From assembly GCA_030425195.1 (NCBI GenBank), contig JAUIAV010000004.1, positions 1-64,000 of the forward strand: DNA of 64,000 nt, written 5' to 3'. Positions 1 to 7,937 of this stretch are shown piece by piece. Source of the stretch: Gammaproteobacteria bacterium (lineage in GTDB: Bacteria > Pseudomonadota > Gammaproteobacteria > Pseudomonadales > Azotimanducaceae). Below the pieces are notes generated by a model. The model had not been told where the DNA came from, did no database searches, and worked only from the letters and a program-made list of their open reading frames with translations. A program made the position numbers and the translations under genes. Position 1 is the stretch's first letter. The number at the start of each line of letters is the position of its first letter.

Positions 1-353
1 TCACCACCTACGACCCCAGCGAATCGGCGATCGCCGTGTCAGACGCCGCACGTACGCACATCGTCGGCCAGATCGCCAGGTCCGGCCGCCGCTATCTGCG
101 TCTCGGTGTGAAAGAAAGCGGCTGCAACGGCTTCATGTACACGCTCGATTACATCGATGGACCGGATGCGGACGATGAGCGCTTTCAGTTCGAGGACATG
201 GACGTCTACGTGCACCGGGAGGATCTGCCCCTCGTGCGGGGGACCGAAATCGACTTCACCATCGACGGTCTGAATGCCAGTCTCAAGTTCAAGAATCCCC
301 GTGCCGAGAGCTACTGCGGCTGCGGCGAAAGCTTCTCCATCGGCGGGGACTGA
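1..353 (+). CDS. sufA: A-type Fe-S carrier protein SufA/IscA-like (5' end outside window)
   Basis: HesB/IscA-family scaffold that holds a [2Fe-2S] or [4Fe-4S] cluster and passes it to apoproteins in the cytoplasm. The three invariant cysteines are visible: Cys30 in the SGCNG motif, and Cys94 and Cys96 in the C-terminal CGCG (numbered from a GTG at 36). The frame is open back to base 3 and reads T-T-Y-D-P-S-E-S-A-I before that GTG. This resembles a normal SufA N-terminus, so the true start probably lies just upstream of the window. It is followed within 10 bp by sufT and then sufE, so it is part of the 3' end of a suf operon. SufA versus IscA cannot be told from sequence alone; the SufT/SufE context favours SufA. 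Confidence 0.9.
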   Translation, partial: TTYDPSESAIAVSDAARTHIVGQIARSGRRYLRLGVKESGCNGFMYTLDYIDGPDADDERFQFEDMDVYVHREDLPLVRGTEIDFTIDGLNASLKFKNPRAESYCGCGESFSIGGD

Positions 354-361
354 GGTCCGGC

Positions 362-892
362 TTGGAAAGACGACTCATCGCGACGACCCGTGACTGCCCG
401 GCCCGGCTCGTTCCCACCGGCGATCCGATCACCATTCCCGGCAATACCTTCGTCACCCTGACACAGAGTCTGGGCGGCACTTACACCATCATCTTCGACG
501 GCAACATGGCGCGCATCGACAGCGAGGACGCGGACGCGCTCGGATTCGAGCCCACCCGGCTCACGTTCGAGCCGCCAGCCGACGGCAGGATCGACGGAAA
601 CCAGGTGCAGGAAGCCCTGCGCTCCGTGTTCGACCCGGAGATCCCCGTGAACGTGGTGGATCTCGGTCTCATCTATGCGGTGGACATCGCCGGGGACAGC
701 GGCGCCGTGAACGTGGAGATGACCCTCACCGCACCGGGCTGCGGCATGGGTGACGTGCTCGTGGAGGACATCAGGCGGCGGGTTGCCGAGGTGCCGAACG
801 TGAAGAGCGTGAATGTCTCCCTGGTATTCGATCCGCCCTGGTCCCGGGAGATGATGTCGGAGGAAGCCCAGCTCGAGCTCGGTCTGTTCTGA
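362..892 (+). CDS. sufT: SufT-like Fe-S assembly protein (MIP18/DUF59 domain)
   Basis: 176 aa. The N-terminal 75 residues are a SufT-specific region (TRDCPARLVPTGD, then TLTQSLGGTYTI). The C-terminal 100 residues are a MIP18/DUF59 domain with the hallmark DPEIPVNVVDLGLIY, the conserved TAPGCGMG cysteine and a VFDPPW tail. SufT acts as an auxiliary factor in Fe-S cluster maturation under high demand. The start used is TTG at 362, nine bases after the sufA stop. The stop lies 1 bp before the sufE start, so the genes are co-transcribed and probably translationally coupled. Confidence 0.92.
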   Translation: MERRLIATTRDCPARLVPTGDPITIPGNTFVTLTQSLGGTYTIIFDGNMARIDSEDADALGFEPTRLTFEPPADGRIDGNQVQEALRSVFDPEIPVNVVDLGLIYAVDIAGDSGAVNVEMTLTAPGCGMGDVLVEDIRRRVAEVPNVKSVNVSLVFDPPWSREMMSEEAQLELGLF

Positions 893-893
893 G

Positions 894-1295
894 ATGTCGA
901 CGCTGGAAGAGATCCGCGAGTCCTTCTCGTTTTTCGACGACTGGGAGGACAAGTACCGCTTCATCATCGATCTCGGCAGGGAACTGCCGCAGATGCCGGA
1001 AGATCAGAAGCGCGACGAAAATCTGGTGCGCGGATGCCAGAGCCAGGTCTGGCTCACCGCGACCTTCGATCCGGACGATCGCCTGCATCTGACCATGGAC
1101 AGCGACGCCCACATCGTCCGGGGTCTGATCGCCATCGTGCTCGCCGCCTACGACGGGCAGCCGCGGACATCGGTCTCCGGCATCGACATCGAGGGTCTGT
1201 TCGACGAGCTGGACCTGATGAAGCATCTGAGCCCGACCCGCGGAAACGGTCTGAAGGCCATGATCGGCCGGATCCGATCGCTCTCAGCCAGCTGA
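894..1295 (+). CDS. sufE: Cysteine desulfuration protein SufE
   Basis: 133 aa, the usual SufE length. SufE accepts persulfide sulfur from the SufS cysteine desulfurase and passes it to SufBCD. The acceptor cysteine is Cys48 in NLVRGCQSQVW, the family signature. The N-terminal IRESFSFFDDWEDKYRFIIDLG is also typical. The ATG at 894 starts one base after the sufT stop. This is the last gene of the suf operon; a GC-rich hairpin follows at 1325-1341. Confidence 0.95.
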   Translation: MSTLEEIRESFSFFDDWEDKYRFIIDLGRELPQMPEDQKRDENLVRGCQSQVWLTATFDPDDRLHLTMDSDAHIVRGLIAIVLAAYDGQPRTSVSGIDIEGLFDELDLMKHLSPTRGNGLKAMIGRIRSLSAS

Positions 1296-1324
1296 TCCCG
1301 CCGGATAACGTGATCTCCGTCACA

Positions 1325-1341
1325 CTCCCGGTTTCCGGGAG
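1325..1341 (+). terminator. Hairpin downstream of sufE
   Basis: Perfect 7-bp inverted repeat CTCCCGG / CCGGGAG with a TTT loop, 30 bp after the sufE stop. No T-run follows, so it may be a weak terminator or a 3'-end stabilising stem. Confidence 0.45.
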
Positions 1342-1484
1342 GATTGCCGCGCCGAAGTTGCGACCCACAGAACGGAATTCAGACCGGCAACGACCGGACA
1401 ATAGCCTCGAACTTGGGATGTACACAGTTTCCGGAACGGATGCCGAGCTGTAGCTGATGGATTGAGCCAGAGGTTCCTCGAGGC

Positions 1485-2255
1485 ATGGCAGAAGCGTTAC
1501 GGACTGATAAGGCGGAGGACGATCGTTCCAATGCCATCTTTACCACCTACCTGAAACAACCGGCCGAGATCGGCGAGGCGCTGAAGACGCTGCGCAATCA
1601 GCGGATCGGTCTGAAACTCACCTTCGAGAACGATACAACGATCTATACGGCCCGCATTCTCGACGTGCTCGGTGACGAGTTCCTGCTCGAAGACCTGCAG
1701 CCACGCGCCGGGCTCAAGCTGATGGGCAGCCGGCGGCGTTTTGCGTTCTCAGGACGGGCCAACGGACTGTATCTCTACAGCGAAGGCAATCAGGTACGGC
1801 GGATCGACGAAGACCGCGGCGTGCCCTACTTCAGGGTCCCCCTGCCGAGGAACGCGCTGTTCCAGCAGCGCCGGCGCGCCGCCCGGTTCGAGCTGGCGCT
1901 GCGAACGGATTCGAACCCGGCTACCGTCACGCTGTTCCGGTCCGTAGCCACCGACCGGGATCACGGCGATACCCTGGAAGGCCGGATGCTCGACATCTCC
2001 GCCGGTGGTTGCCGGGTGGCGGTGCCAGGCCCGGTGCATCCGCCGCTCGAATCGGGCGAGGTACTGGAATCCGCCAGCATCCGTATTCCCAGCCTGTTCG
2101 ACATCAGCGTGCAGGCGACCATCCGGCACGCGAGCTACAACAAGCTGACCCGTAAGGTGATCTGCGGCCTGGAGTTCACCGCCATGCACGTGACGGACCG
2201 GCGCCGGCTCGAGCGGTTCATTCAATCCCTGTCCCAGTCGGCGGATCGGGGTTAG
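1485..2255 (+). CDS. PilZ domain protein, YcgR-like (c-di-GMP receptor)
   Basis: 256 aa. Residues about 25-115 resemble a YcgR N-terminal domain. Residues about 125-250 form a PilZ domain with both c-di-GMP-binding motifs: RxxxR at R130-R134 (in QQRRRAARFE) and D-I-S-A-G-G at 170-175. In YcgR proteins c-di-GMP binding slows the flagellar motor or changes surface behaviour. No flagellar gene is nearby, so the output is open. It stands alone downstream of the suf operon. Its last 38 bp overlap the convergent gene that ends at 2218. Domain call confident, output uncertain. Confidence 0.85.
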   Translation: MAEALRTDKAEDDRSNAIFTTYLKQPAEIGEALKTLRNQRIGLKLTFENDTTIYTARILDVLGDEFLLEDLQPRAGLKLMGSRRRFAFSGRANGLYLYSEGNQVRRIDEDRGVPYFRVPLPRNALFQQRRRAARFELALRTDSNPATVTLFRSVATDRDHGDTLEGRMLDISAGGCRVAVPGPVHPPLESGEVLESASIRIPSLFDISVQATIRHASYNKLTRKVICGLEFTAMHVTDRRRLERFIQSLSQSADRG

Positions 2256-2862
2256 TCGACCGGTACCGGCGCCAGTCGTCGATCCGATCCACATCATAGA
2301 TCACCGGCAGCAGGGTCACGGACGCACCTGCCACTGCTGCGCGATTGAGCGTACGCTGAAGCACACCCGCGTCCCCCCAGCGCATATCCAGAAACAGCCC
2401 CGGCAGCGGTCGCCTCAGACCGATCAGCCCATAGCCGCCATCCTCCGCGGGTCCGATGACCAGATCCGAATCCGCCAGCGCCTCGAAGGCGGCAGCCACA
2501 TAACCGGCGTCAATGTCCGGACAGTCGCTCCCGAACAGCACACAGCGCCGGCTGCGCAGCAGACCCTGTCGCAGCACGTCCCACATTCTCTCGCCCAGAT
2601 CGCCAGCGCTCTGCTCCCGGATCTCAAACTGCCCGGCCGCTTCCGCCGCGATCAGCCAGTCGGGCATCTGCTCAACCTCCGTGAGCCAGAGTTCCTGCCG
2701 GCCTTTCCCGTCGAAACAGCGGGTGATGGCGCCGCGGAGCAGCGCTTCGTGGGCGGCCAGCGCTCCGTCAGCGCCCAGCGTCGCTGCCAGCCGGCGTTTG
2801 ACCTTTCCCATGCGCGGCGTACGGGCGAACAGGCAGAGGTGCCGCTCAGCCACGCCGGCCAT
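2218..2862 (-). CDS. TIGR04282-like glycosyltransferase (DUF2064)
   Basis: 214 aa. The GT-A fold of the CofC/MobA-like DUF2064 group is recognisable: LCLFARTPRMGKVKRRL at the N-terminus (the kAPrpGrvKTRL-type motif), then VLFGSDCPDIDAGYVAAAF and GPAEDGGYGLIGLR. The start is the ATG at 2862; upstream in-frame sequence is coding in another frame. It overlaps the end of the upstream TIGR04283-like gene by 17 bp, so the two are translationally coupled. This pairing is widespread. The TIGR name arsenosugar biosynthesis comes from other contexts, and no arsenic genes are seen here. The sugar donor and acceptor are unknown. Confidence 0.82.
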   Translation of the reverse strand: MAGVAERHLCLFARTPRMGKVKRRLAATLGADGALAAHEALLRGAITRCFDGKGRQELWLTEVEQMPDWLIAAEAAGQFEIREQSAGDLGERMWDVLRQGLLRSRRCVLFGSDCPDIDAGYVAAAFEALADSDLVIGPAEDGGYGLIGLRRPLPGLFLDMRWGDAGVLQRTLNRAAVAGASVTLLPVIYDVDRIDDWRRYRSTNPDPPTGTGIE

Positions 2863-3556
2863 AGTATTCCCGTGCCAGCGTGTCTGAAGACGTTCCGGAC
2901 CAGTAACGGAGCCGCAGTCCCCACATGGACACCACCGTGGAGAACCAGCCCTGCTGGCGCCAGCGCCGCGCGGACGTGCGCACACCAAGCCTCGGGCAGG
3001 TCGGCGCACAGAGGTGCGAGAGTCGGCGGCTGAGCTCGATGTCTTCCATGAGAGGCTGTTCGGGAATGCCGCCGATCCGTTCCAGCAGACGCCGGTGCGC
3101 AAAGATGCCCTGATCGCCGGTGCAGATGCCCGTTGTCCGGGAACGTCCGTTCATCAGAGCGGCCACCACCCGCATGTCCAGGCCGGCGTCATCGAAAGTC
3201 ACATCGAATCTGCCCCAGCCTATGCTCCGGAATCGCGAGACCCAGGCACAGGCTTCGGCGGAAGGGATCGCATCCGCGTGCAGCATCCAGATCAGGTCGC
3301 CTCGCGACAACTGCAGACCGGTGTTGAGTTGTGCCCCTCTCCCGGGCGGGGACCGGACGACGGTTGCGCCGGACGCCGCGGCGATGACGGGGCTGTCGTC
3401 CCGACTGCCGCCGTCCACCACGAGGATCTCAGCCTCTGAATGGCGCGCCTCGATCGAGGCACGCAGATGAGTGAGCAGATCCTTCAGCGGTTCTGCGTCG
3501 TTCAGGACGGGAACGACGATGCTGAGCGCAGGGCGCGCTGAAGGATCCGGTGTCAG
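2846..3556 (-). CDS. TIGR04283-like family 2 glycosyltransferase, apparently CTG-initiated
   Basis: GT2 glycosyltransferase. The essential N-terminal strand L-S-I-V-V-P-V-L-N-D and the EILVVDGGSRDDS nucleotide-sugar motif are in one frame, followed by PGRGAQLN, LHAD (the DxD equivalent) and the late EDIELSRRL acid motif. Starting at the GTG at 3421 would delete the first Rossmann strand. The frame is open upstream to a TAA, but it has no ATG, GTG or TTG there. The only near-start is CTG at 3556-3554, which overlaps the TGA of the upstream gene as CTGA, the same geometry as an ATGA coupling. From there the protein is 236 aa, normal for the family. A sequencing error at the start cannot be excluded. 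Confidence 0.78.
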   Translation of the reverse strand: MTPDPSARPALSIVVPVLNDAEPLKDLLTHLRASIEARHSEAEILVVDGGSRDDSPVIAAASGATVVRSPPGRGAQLNTGLQLSRGDLIWMLHADAIPSAEACAWVSRFRSIGWGRFDVTFDDAGLDMRVVAALMNGRSRTTGICTGDQGIFAHRRLLERIGGIPEQPLMEDIELSRRLSHLCAPTCPRLGVRTSARRWRQQGWFSTVVSMWGLRLRYWSGTSSDTLAREYYGRRG

Positions 3557-3876
3557 ATGACGTTACACGCCTTGGCGGTCACGTACTCCCCGCGGATGGC
3601 GTCGTAGACGCGTATGTTCCGGCAGTCGACGGCTTCGCTCGAAGGCGCTTCATAGCTGGCGCTCGCGCCGCCACCCGAATCCTGTGGACAGCTGGCGCTG
3701 GCCGAGGACGGACAGAGATCAGGATTGTCCTGTGCTTCCGTGGCGTCGGTGCACATGGTGACCAGGTCGCCATCGACACAGAAACAGGCGCAGTCACTCC
3801 ATGCCGACGAACTCATCGCCATCAGGACTACCGTCAGCGGGACGGCAACCAGCATGTACTTCAGTGAATTCTGCAT
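3553..3876 (-). CDS. Small Cys-rich secreted protein, unknown function
   Basis: 107 aa. A clear Sec signal peptide (K at position 6, hydrophobic core to about residue 22, cleavage after SSAWS) precedes a mature region with eight cysteines, starting D-C-A-C-F-C. The cysteines suggest a disulfide-bonded periplasmic or secreted protein. I recognise no family. It lies directly upstream of the TIGR04283-like gene and its stop overlaps that gene's likely CTG start, so it is probably in the same transcript. Confidence 0.6.
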   Translation of the reverse strand: MQNSLKYMLVAVPLTVVLMAMSSSAWSDCACFCVDGDLVTMCTDATEAQDNPDLCPSSASASCPQDSGGGASASYEAPSSEAVDCRNIRVYDAIRGEYVTAKACNVI

Positions 3877-4214
3877 GAGGAACCCCCTCGTTCATTTCAG
3901 CCTGATCATCCTGCGCCGGTGCCCAGATCAAGGCAAGGGATGAGTTGTGAGAAATAATGGACGGTTGCGGTGAGACGTAAGTCACAGTCGCGGTAGTACG
4001 AGGGCTTATTTCTATATATATCAATTAGATATAGATATTTTATAATCCATTTCCGAGGACAGGGTTGCGGCGGGCCGACCTCGAAAACGTGCGCTGCGTC
4101 ACAAAAACCTTAGAACTCCATCACAGTTCCGCGCTACTCATCCCCAGCTGCCTGACCGAGAGTGCCATCCGGGACACAGAAAACCACATCGGACACCTCA
4201 CCAAGGAGGAACGC
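3877..4214. promoter_or_regulatory. Divergent intergenic region with AT-rich inverted repeat
   Basis: 338 bp without a gene, between the divergent Cys-rich protein and DUF4124 genes. It holds the 11-mer TGAGACGTAAG at 3971-3981, shared with the region upstream of the PEP-CTERM gene at 10744. It also holds an AT-rich stretch at 4009-4048 with a perfect inverted repeat TATATC-AATTA-GATATA at 4017-4033. I place promoters for both genes here, but exact -35/-10 boxes are not convincing by eye. Confidence 0.4.
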
Positions 4215-4544
4215 ATGACAGGGTTGGATCGGGCATCAGTACTCTGCTTCGCCGCCGCACTCGCCGTCAGCACCCCGCTCGCCGCAGACGAGTCCATCGC
4301 CCGCTGGGTGGACGCTGATGGTGTTACCCAGTTCGGCAACGTTCAGTTCGCACCGGACGATGCGACCCGATTATCCATGGCACCAACCAACGGCATGGAC
4401 GTACCGGAGGCGTTACCCCGGTCATCCAGCGCACGTGGCCCGGTCTGGACCGTCATCAACCGGCAACCGAGACAGAACAGGGTCGGCTGGCGCAGCAAGG
4501 GAGAAGGCCCGAAGTACGGTCACGTCTCGCCGAGCCAGCGTTGA
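4215..4544 (+). CDS. DUF4124-like exported protein
   Basis: 109 aa. The start is ATG 4215, preceded by a strong AAGGAGG at 4203-4209. A signal peptide ends near ALAVSTPLAAD, followed by S-I-A-R-W-V-D-A-D-G-V-T-Q-F, the DUF4124 motif (x-W-x-D-x-x-G-x-x-x-Y/F) of small periplasmic proteins. After residue 60 the chain is low-complexity and probably disordered. Function unknown. It is monocistronic and convergent with hipA. Confidence 0.7.
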   Translation: MTGLDRASVLCFAAALAVSTPLAADESIARWVDADGVTQFGNVQFAPDDATRLSMAPTNGMDVPEALPRSSSARGPVWTVINRQPRQNRVGWRSKGEGPKYGHVSPSQR

Positions 4545-4553
4545 AACCGGCCA

Positions 4554-5780
4554 TCAGGCGGAGACAAAGGACTCCAGCACGGAGCGATAGGTAAAGCAGC
4601 GTTCCAGAACGCCGAGATCGGAGTCCGAGACCCCCAGATCGGCCAGCGTGTCCCGCCAGTCGGCGGTCACGGCCAGCACTTCCTCCGCGATGCTGCGGGC
4701 CTGTTTTTCGGACAGGCCCATCCGATGGCGGGCGGCTTCCAGATTGTCACGGCTGGGTGTACTGCCGAATTCGCCCAGAGCGATGGCATGCGACCCCTGC
4801 AGACCCGTATTCGGCACGATGTCGTAGCCCGGCGTCAGTTCGTATTCTCCGGCGCCCACTTTCCTGAAGAACGCGTGGTTGCGCAGGTGGTCGTCCGTAT
4901 TACCGATCGCCACGTTGAACAGCATCCTGCGGAAGATGACGGCCGGCAGGCTGCTGGTGTGGCCGCCGATGCGCTTGGCCAGCTGGTTGATCCCAGGGTA
5001 GGACATGGCGGACTCGTCGAACTGGGTGATGTCGAACTTGTTGATCAGGCTCGCCACGGAGATCAGATGGTGCTGGCCCGCTTCGTCCTGATCGAATCGG
5101 GCCACCAGCACCACCGGGCCCCGGGCAGTTTCCGTGAGCAGCACGTCCGGTACCTCGATGCCCGCGTCCCGCGCCATGCGCATGGTCCCGCACTCCACTT
5201 TGCACATGTCCACCAGGTCGCTCTCGCGGTTGAACTTGGCGATCCAGCTGCGGTTTTCGTGGTCGATGAGCGTTTTCGGCCGGGCGCCACCCAGGCCGCT
5301 GCCGTGAAAGAAAAACGGCTCCAGATTCCGGTCCACTTCCCGCCCCGCTTCGATGTCTTCCGCGATCTGCTGGAGGTGCACGAGGTTCTCGAACGGCCGC
5401 TCGGGCGTGGGTCTGGGCGTATCCCGGATCTCGGCGGTGAAATGCAGAGCCCCCACCCCTTCGCCGGAAGCGGCCAGCAGGAACTCCACGTCGGTGACCG
5501 GCGGCGGGCGCCGTGTCTTGGTGAGCTGACGTCTGCCCCACTCGTCCGGGCCTGCATCGATCAGCACGCCGAACACCCCGGGAGTTTCACGGGTGCGGGG
5601 GTTCAGATGCACTTCCCCGTTCAACGGCAGGTTCACCGGATCCAGCGGGAAGGCGTCGGGATGCTCGATGTACGCCCGTGCGTATTTGAACCGGCCCTGG
5701 GATTTGTCCACGAGGAGCTGCCCGGCCAGCACTTTTTCGCCGGTCCCCAGGTCCACGTGCACGAAGAGCTTCTCTGCCAC
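4554..5780 (-). CDS. hipA: HipA-family serine/threonine kinase toxin
   Basis: 408 aa from GTG 5780. HipA kinases phosphorylate a translation target (glutamyl-tRNA synthetase in E. coli) and cause growth arrest. Visible motifs are the HipA N-terminal subdomain 1 (GVFGVLIDAGPDEWGRR), a Gly-rich GSGLGGARPK at about 160-169, the ATP-lysine region SWIAKF, the catalytic loop GNTDDHLRNH at about 293-302, and the metal-binding Y-D-I near 320. All are intact, so it looks active. The GTG at 5780 overlaps the hipB TAG as TAGTG and has GAGGAG 11 nt upstream. The more distal GTG at 5792 sits directly on that SD and is unlikely. The gene follows hipB in the same transcript. Confidence 0.9.
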   Translation of the reverse strand: MAEKLFVHVDLGTGEKVLAGQLLVDKSQGRFKYARAYIEHPDAFPLDPVNLPLNGEVHLNPRTRETPGVFGVLIDAGPDEWGRRQLTKTRRPPPVTDVEFLLAASGEGVGALHFTAEIRDTPRPTPERPFENLVHLQQIAEDIEAGREVDRNLEPFFFHGSGLGGARPKTLIDHENRSWIAKFNRESDLVDMCKVECGTMRMARDAGIEVPDVLLTETARGPVVLVARFDQDEAGQHHLISVASLINKFDITQFDESAMSYPGINQLAKRIGGHTSSLPAVIFRRMLFNVAIGNTDDHLRNHAFFRKVGAGEYELTPGYDIVPNTGLQGSHAIALGEFGSTPSRDNLEAARHRMGLSEKQARSIAEEVLAVTADWRDTLADLGVSDSDLGVLERCFTYRSVLESFVSA

Positions 5781-6136
5781 TAGATTTCCCACTCCTCGTC
5801 ATCGGCGGCCTGGCGCCGTGAAGTACCGGCGCGACGGCGGGTGGCACTTCTGGCCAGTGACTCACCCAAGCTGTCGGTCCCGGGTGCCAGCACCCGATCG
5901 AACGCCGTCGGTAACCCGAAGACGTCCAGCAGCGAGAGGTAAGCGCCTACAGTGATACGCGGGCTGCCGGACTCCACTTTCTTCACCGAGCTCTCGGAGA
6001 GCCCGGCCTTTTCCGCCGTCTGCTGCTGGGACCAGTTGCGCCGCAGTCTGGCTTCTTTCAGCCGTGCGCCCAGATTCGAGAGACTGCCCAGCGCGGCATC
6101 GCTCAGTACGCTGTAGGATTTAGACTGTCTTGGCAT
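5780..6136 (-). CDS. hipB: HipB-like XRE-family antitoxin
   Basis: 118 aa. An HTH_3/Cro-CI fold spans about residues 20-78 (LKEARLRRNWSQQQTAEKAGLSE-type helices). A C-terminal tail of about 40 residues ends in the acidic DDEEWEI. HipB binds HipA and represses the operon. Gene order hipB then hipA, with a 1-bp overlap, is canonical. A symmetrical operator candidate lies 28-65 bp upstream. Confidence 0.88.
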   Translation of the reverse strand: MPRQSKSYSVLSDAALGSLSNLGARLKEARLRRNWSQQQTAEKAGLSESSVKKVESGSPRITVGAYLSLLDVFGLPTAFDRVLAPGTDSLGESLARSATRRRAGTSRRQAADDEEWEI

Positions 6137-6163
6137 AAAAAACTGAAATTACCTTTTAGAGAT

Positions 6164-6201
6164 GTATATAACACTCAACCACCATACGTTATTTTATATA
6201 C
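6164..6201. promoter_or_regulatory. Candidate HipB operator
   Basis: Perfect 8-bp inverted repeat GTATATAA (6164-6171) and TTATATAC (6194-6201) separated by 22 bp, just upstream of hipB. Centre-to-centre spacing is 30 bp, about three helical turns. The surrounding DNA is unusually AT-rich for this genome. Autoregulation by HipB is typical of the family; the site itself is inferred. Confidence 0.5.
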
Positions 6202-6299
6202 AACCGTCTTGAGTATTGGAAGGTGCATATAGCCGGATTCTAGACCCACCCCTGTGAAAACTCCGTGCGCCAGGCGTCAGTTCGGGTACGCTGCCAACC

Positions 6300-6957
6300 A
6301 TGAAGCCGAAGCCCGAGCATCTCAGCCGCCGGTACGGTGCCCAGTTCGAGGACGCTACCGTCGCCGCGGCTTACGGGAACCGGCCACCCTACCCTGCGGA
6401 AACCTTCGATCTGATCCTGGAGCGGCTGCCTGATCCGTCCCGGGCACGGGTGCTCGAGCTGGGAACCGGCACCGGTGAGATCGCCCGCCCGCTCGCCGCA
6501 CGGGTGACCCGGATCGACGCTGTGGAGCCGTCCGCCGCCATGGGATCAGCGGCTGGTCGGTGCGCTGGATCCGGACGGATGGCTGGTCCTGATCGGCCAG
6601 AACGCGCTCGACGATCTGCCCTGGCAGGCCGAGCTGCAGGAAATCATTCCGCGCTATTCGACCAATCAGGACTTCCGCCGCTACGATCTGATCGAGGAAC
6701 TCACGGACCGCGGGCTGTTCGATCTCAGAGGCAGCAAGTCCACCTGGCCCGTGCGGTTCAGTCAGACCATCGCGGATTACATCGAATCGATACACGCCCG
6801 GAACGGCTTTTCCCGCGACCGCATGCCGGCAGCGGCTGCCGCGGACTTCGATGCCGAGGTACGCGCACTGCTTCGGGCGCATCATCCGGATGGCGTCATC
6901 AAAGGGCGCAACCAGGCACGGGTGAGCTGGGGAAAACCACTGCTGCCACACCGATGA
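6300..6957 (+). pseudogene. SAM-dependent methyltransferase with internal deletion and frameshift
   Basis: The first 80 codons (frame of 6300) encode a class I methyltransferase N-terminus: RYGAQFEDATVAAAYGNRPPYP, then the SAM motif VLELGTGTGEIARPLA and motif II VEPSAAM. At about 6540 the coding signal jumps to the +1 frame and continues as W-D-Q-R-L-V-G-A-L-D-P-D-G-W-L to a stop at 6957, matching the distal half of the same family. The region normally between motif II and this strand (roughly 50-80 aa) is missing. It is therefore an internal deletion plus frameshift, not a simple indel. The product is presumably inactive. Confidence 0.75.
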
Positions 6958-7031
6958 CGTCGTTCCCGCCACTCTAAGGCCGTGTACACTGATGCCCCAG
7001 TCCCTGGGGGAAAGATCGAGGAGAGGACACC

Positions 7032-7919
7032 ATGTGCGATGAAAACACCGTCGAGGAAAGCGAACGCTACCTCAACACCGCAGCCGGTCGGGCCGGGATC
7101 AGCCGGCGGCGATTCGGCACCCTGACCACGGCTGCCGCAATGGCACTGTCCCTGCCCAGGGCGGCCAACGCCATGGAGGTTGCCGAGGCAGACGTCAGCG
7201 TCACCACGCCGGACGGTGAGGCGGACTGCTATTTCGTCCATCCCGGCAAAGGCAGACATCCGGGCGTCATCGTCTGGCCCGACATCCTCGGCCTGCGCCC
7301 TGCCTACCGACTCATGGGCAAGCGTCTGGCAGAGTCCGGTTACGCGGTCCTGGTGGTGAATCCGTACTACCGCGTGGCACGCTCGCCCGTCACCGAACCG
7401 GGCGAGAGCTTTCAGGACGCCTCGACCCGGGAGAACGTCATGCCGATGGCCCGCTCACTCAGTGCGGAAACCAACGTGACGGACGCGAAGGCCTTCGTCG
7501 CCTGGCTGGACGCACAGGATGCCGTGGACACCGGGCGCCCGATCGGCACCACCGGATACTGCATGGGAGGACCCATGACCATGCGCACGGCAGCCGCGAT
7601 TCCCGACCGAATCGGTGCCGGTGCCTCCTTTCACGGCGGCCGTCTCGCCACCGATGGGCCGGACAGTCCACACCTGCTGGTTCCGCAGATGAACGCGAGC
7701 TTTCTGTTCGCCATTGCCGAGAACGACGACGAGCGGGAACCGGAGGCCAAGAACATTCTCCGCGAGAGCTTCGAGGCCGCCGGCCTTCCGGCCGAAATCG
7801 AAGTGTACGAGGGGGCCATGCACGGCTGGTGCGCGCTGGATTCCCGCGTCTACAACGAGGCACAGGCTGAACGCGCCTGGTCCCGTCTGCTGGTTCTGTT
7901 CGACACCGCGCTGGCCTGA
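7032..7919 (+). CDS. Tat-exported dienelactone hydrolase family protein
   Basis: 295 aa alpha/beta hydrolase. The N-terminus carries a twin-arginine motif (S-R-R-R-F-G-T) before a hydrophobic stretch ending in ANA, so it should be folded first and exported by Tat. The catalytic triad is recognisable: the Cys nucleophile in GYCMGG (dienelactone hydrolase type), Asp in the AENDDEREPE region, and His in AMHGW. An RBS (GAGGAGAGG) precedes ATG 7032. The substrate is unknown; most members of this exported subgroup are uncharacterised. It stands alone after the pseudogene. Confidence 0.88.
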   Translation: MCDENTVEESERYLNTAAGRAGISRRRFGTLTTAAAMALSLPRAANAMEVAEADVSVTTPDGEADCYFVHPGKGRHPGVIVWPDILGLRPAYRLMGKRLAESGYAVLVVNPYYRVARSPVTEPGESFQDASTRENVMPMARSLSAETNVTDAKAFVAWLDAQDAVDTGRPIGTTGYCMGGPMTMRTAAAIPDRIGAGASFHGGRLATDGPDSPHLLVPQMNASFLFAIAENDDEREPEAKNILRESFEAAGLPAEIEVYEGAMHGWCALDSRVYNEAQAERAWSRLLVLFDTALA

Positions 7920-7937
7920 ACCCCGCACGCGCCGCTC

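Noticed and set aside
2218-3556. Arsenosugar biosynthesis locus
   Set aside because: The two glycosyltransferases match TIGR names with that label, but no ArsM, ArsS or other arsenic gene is nearby.
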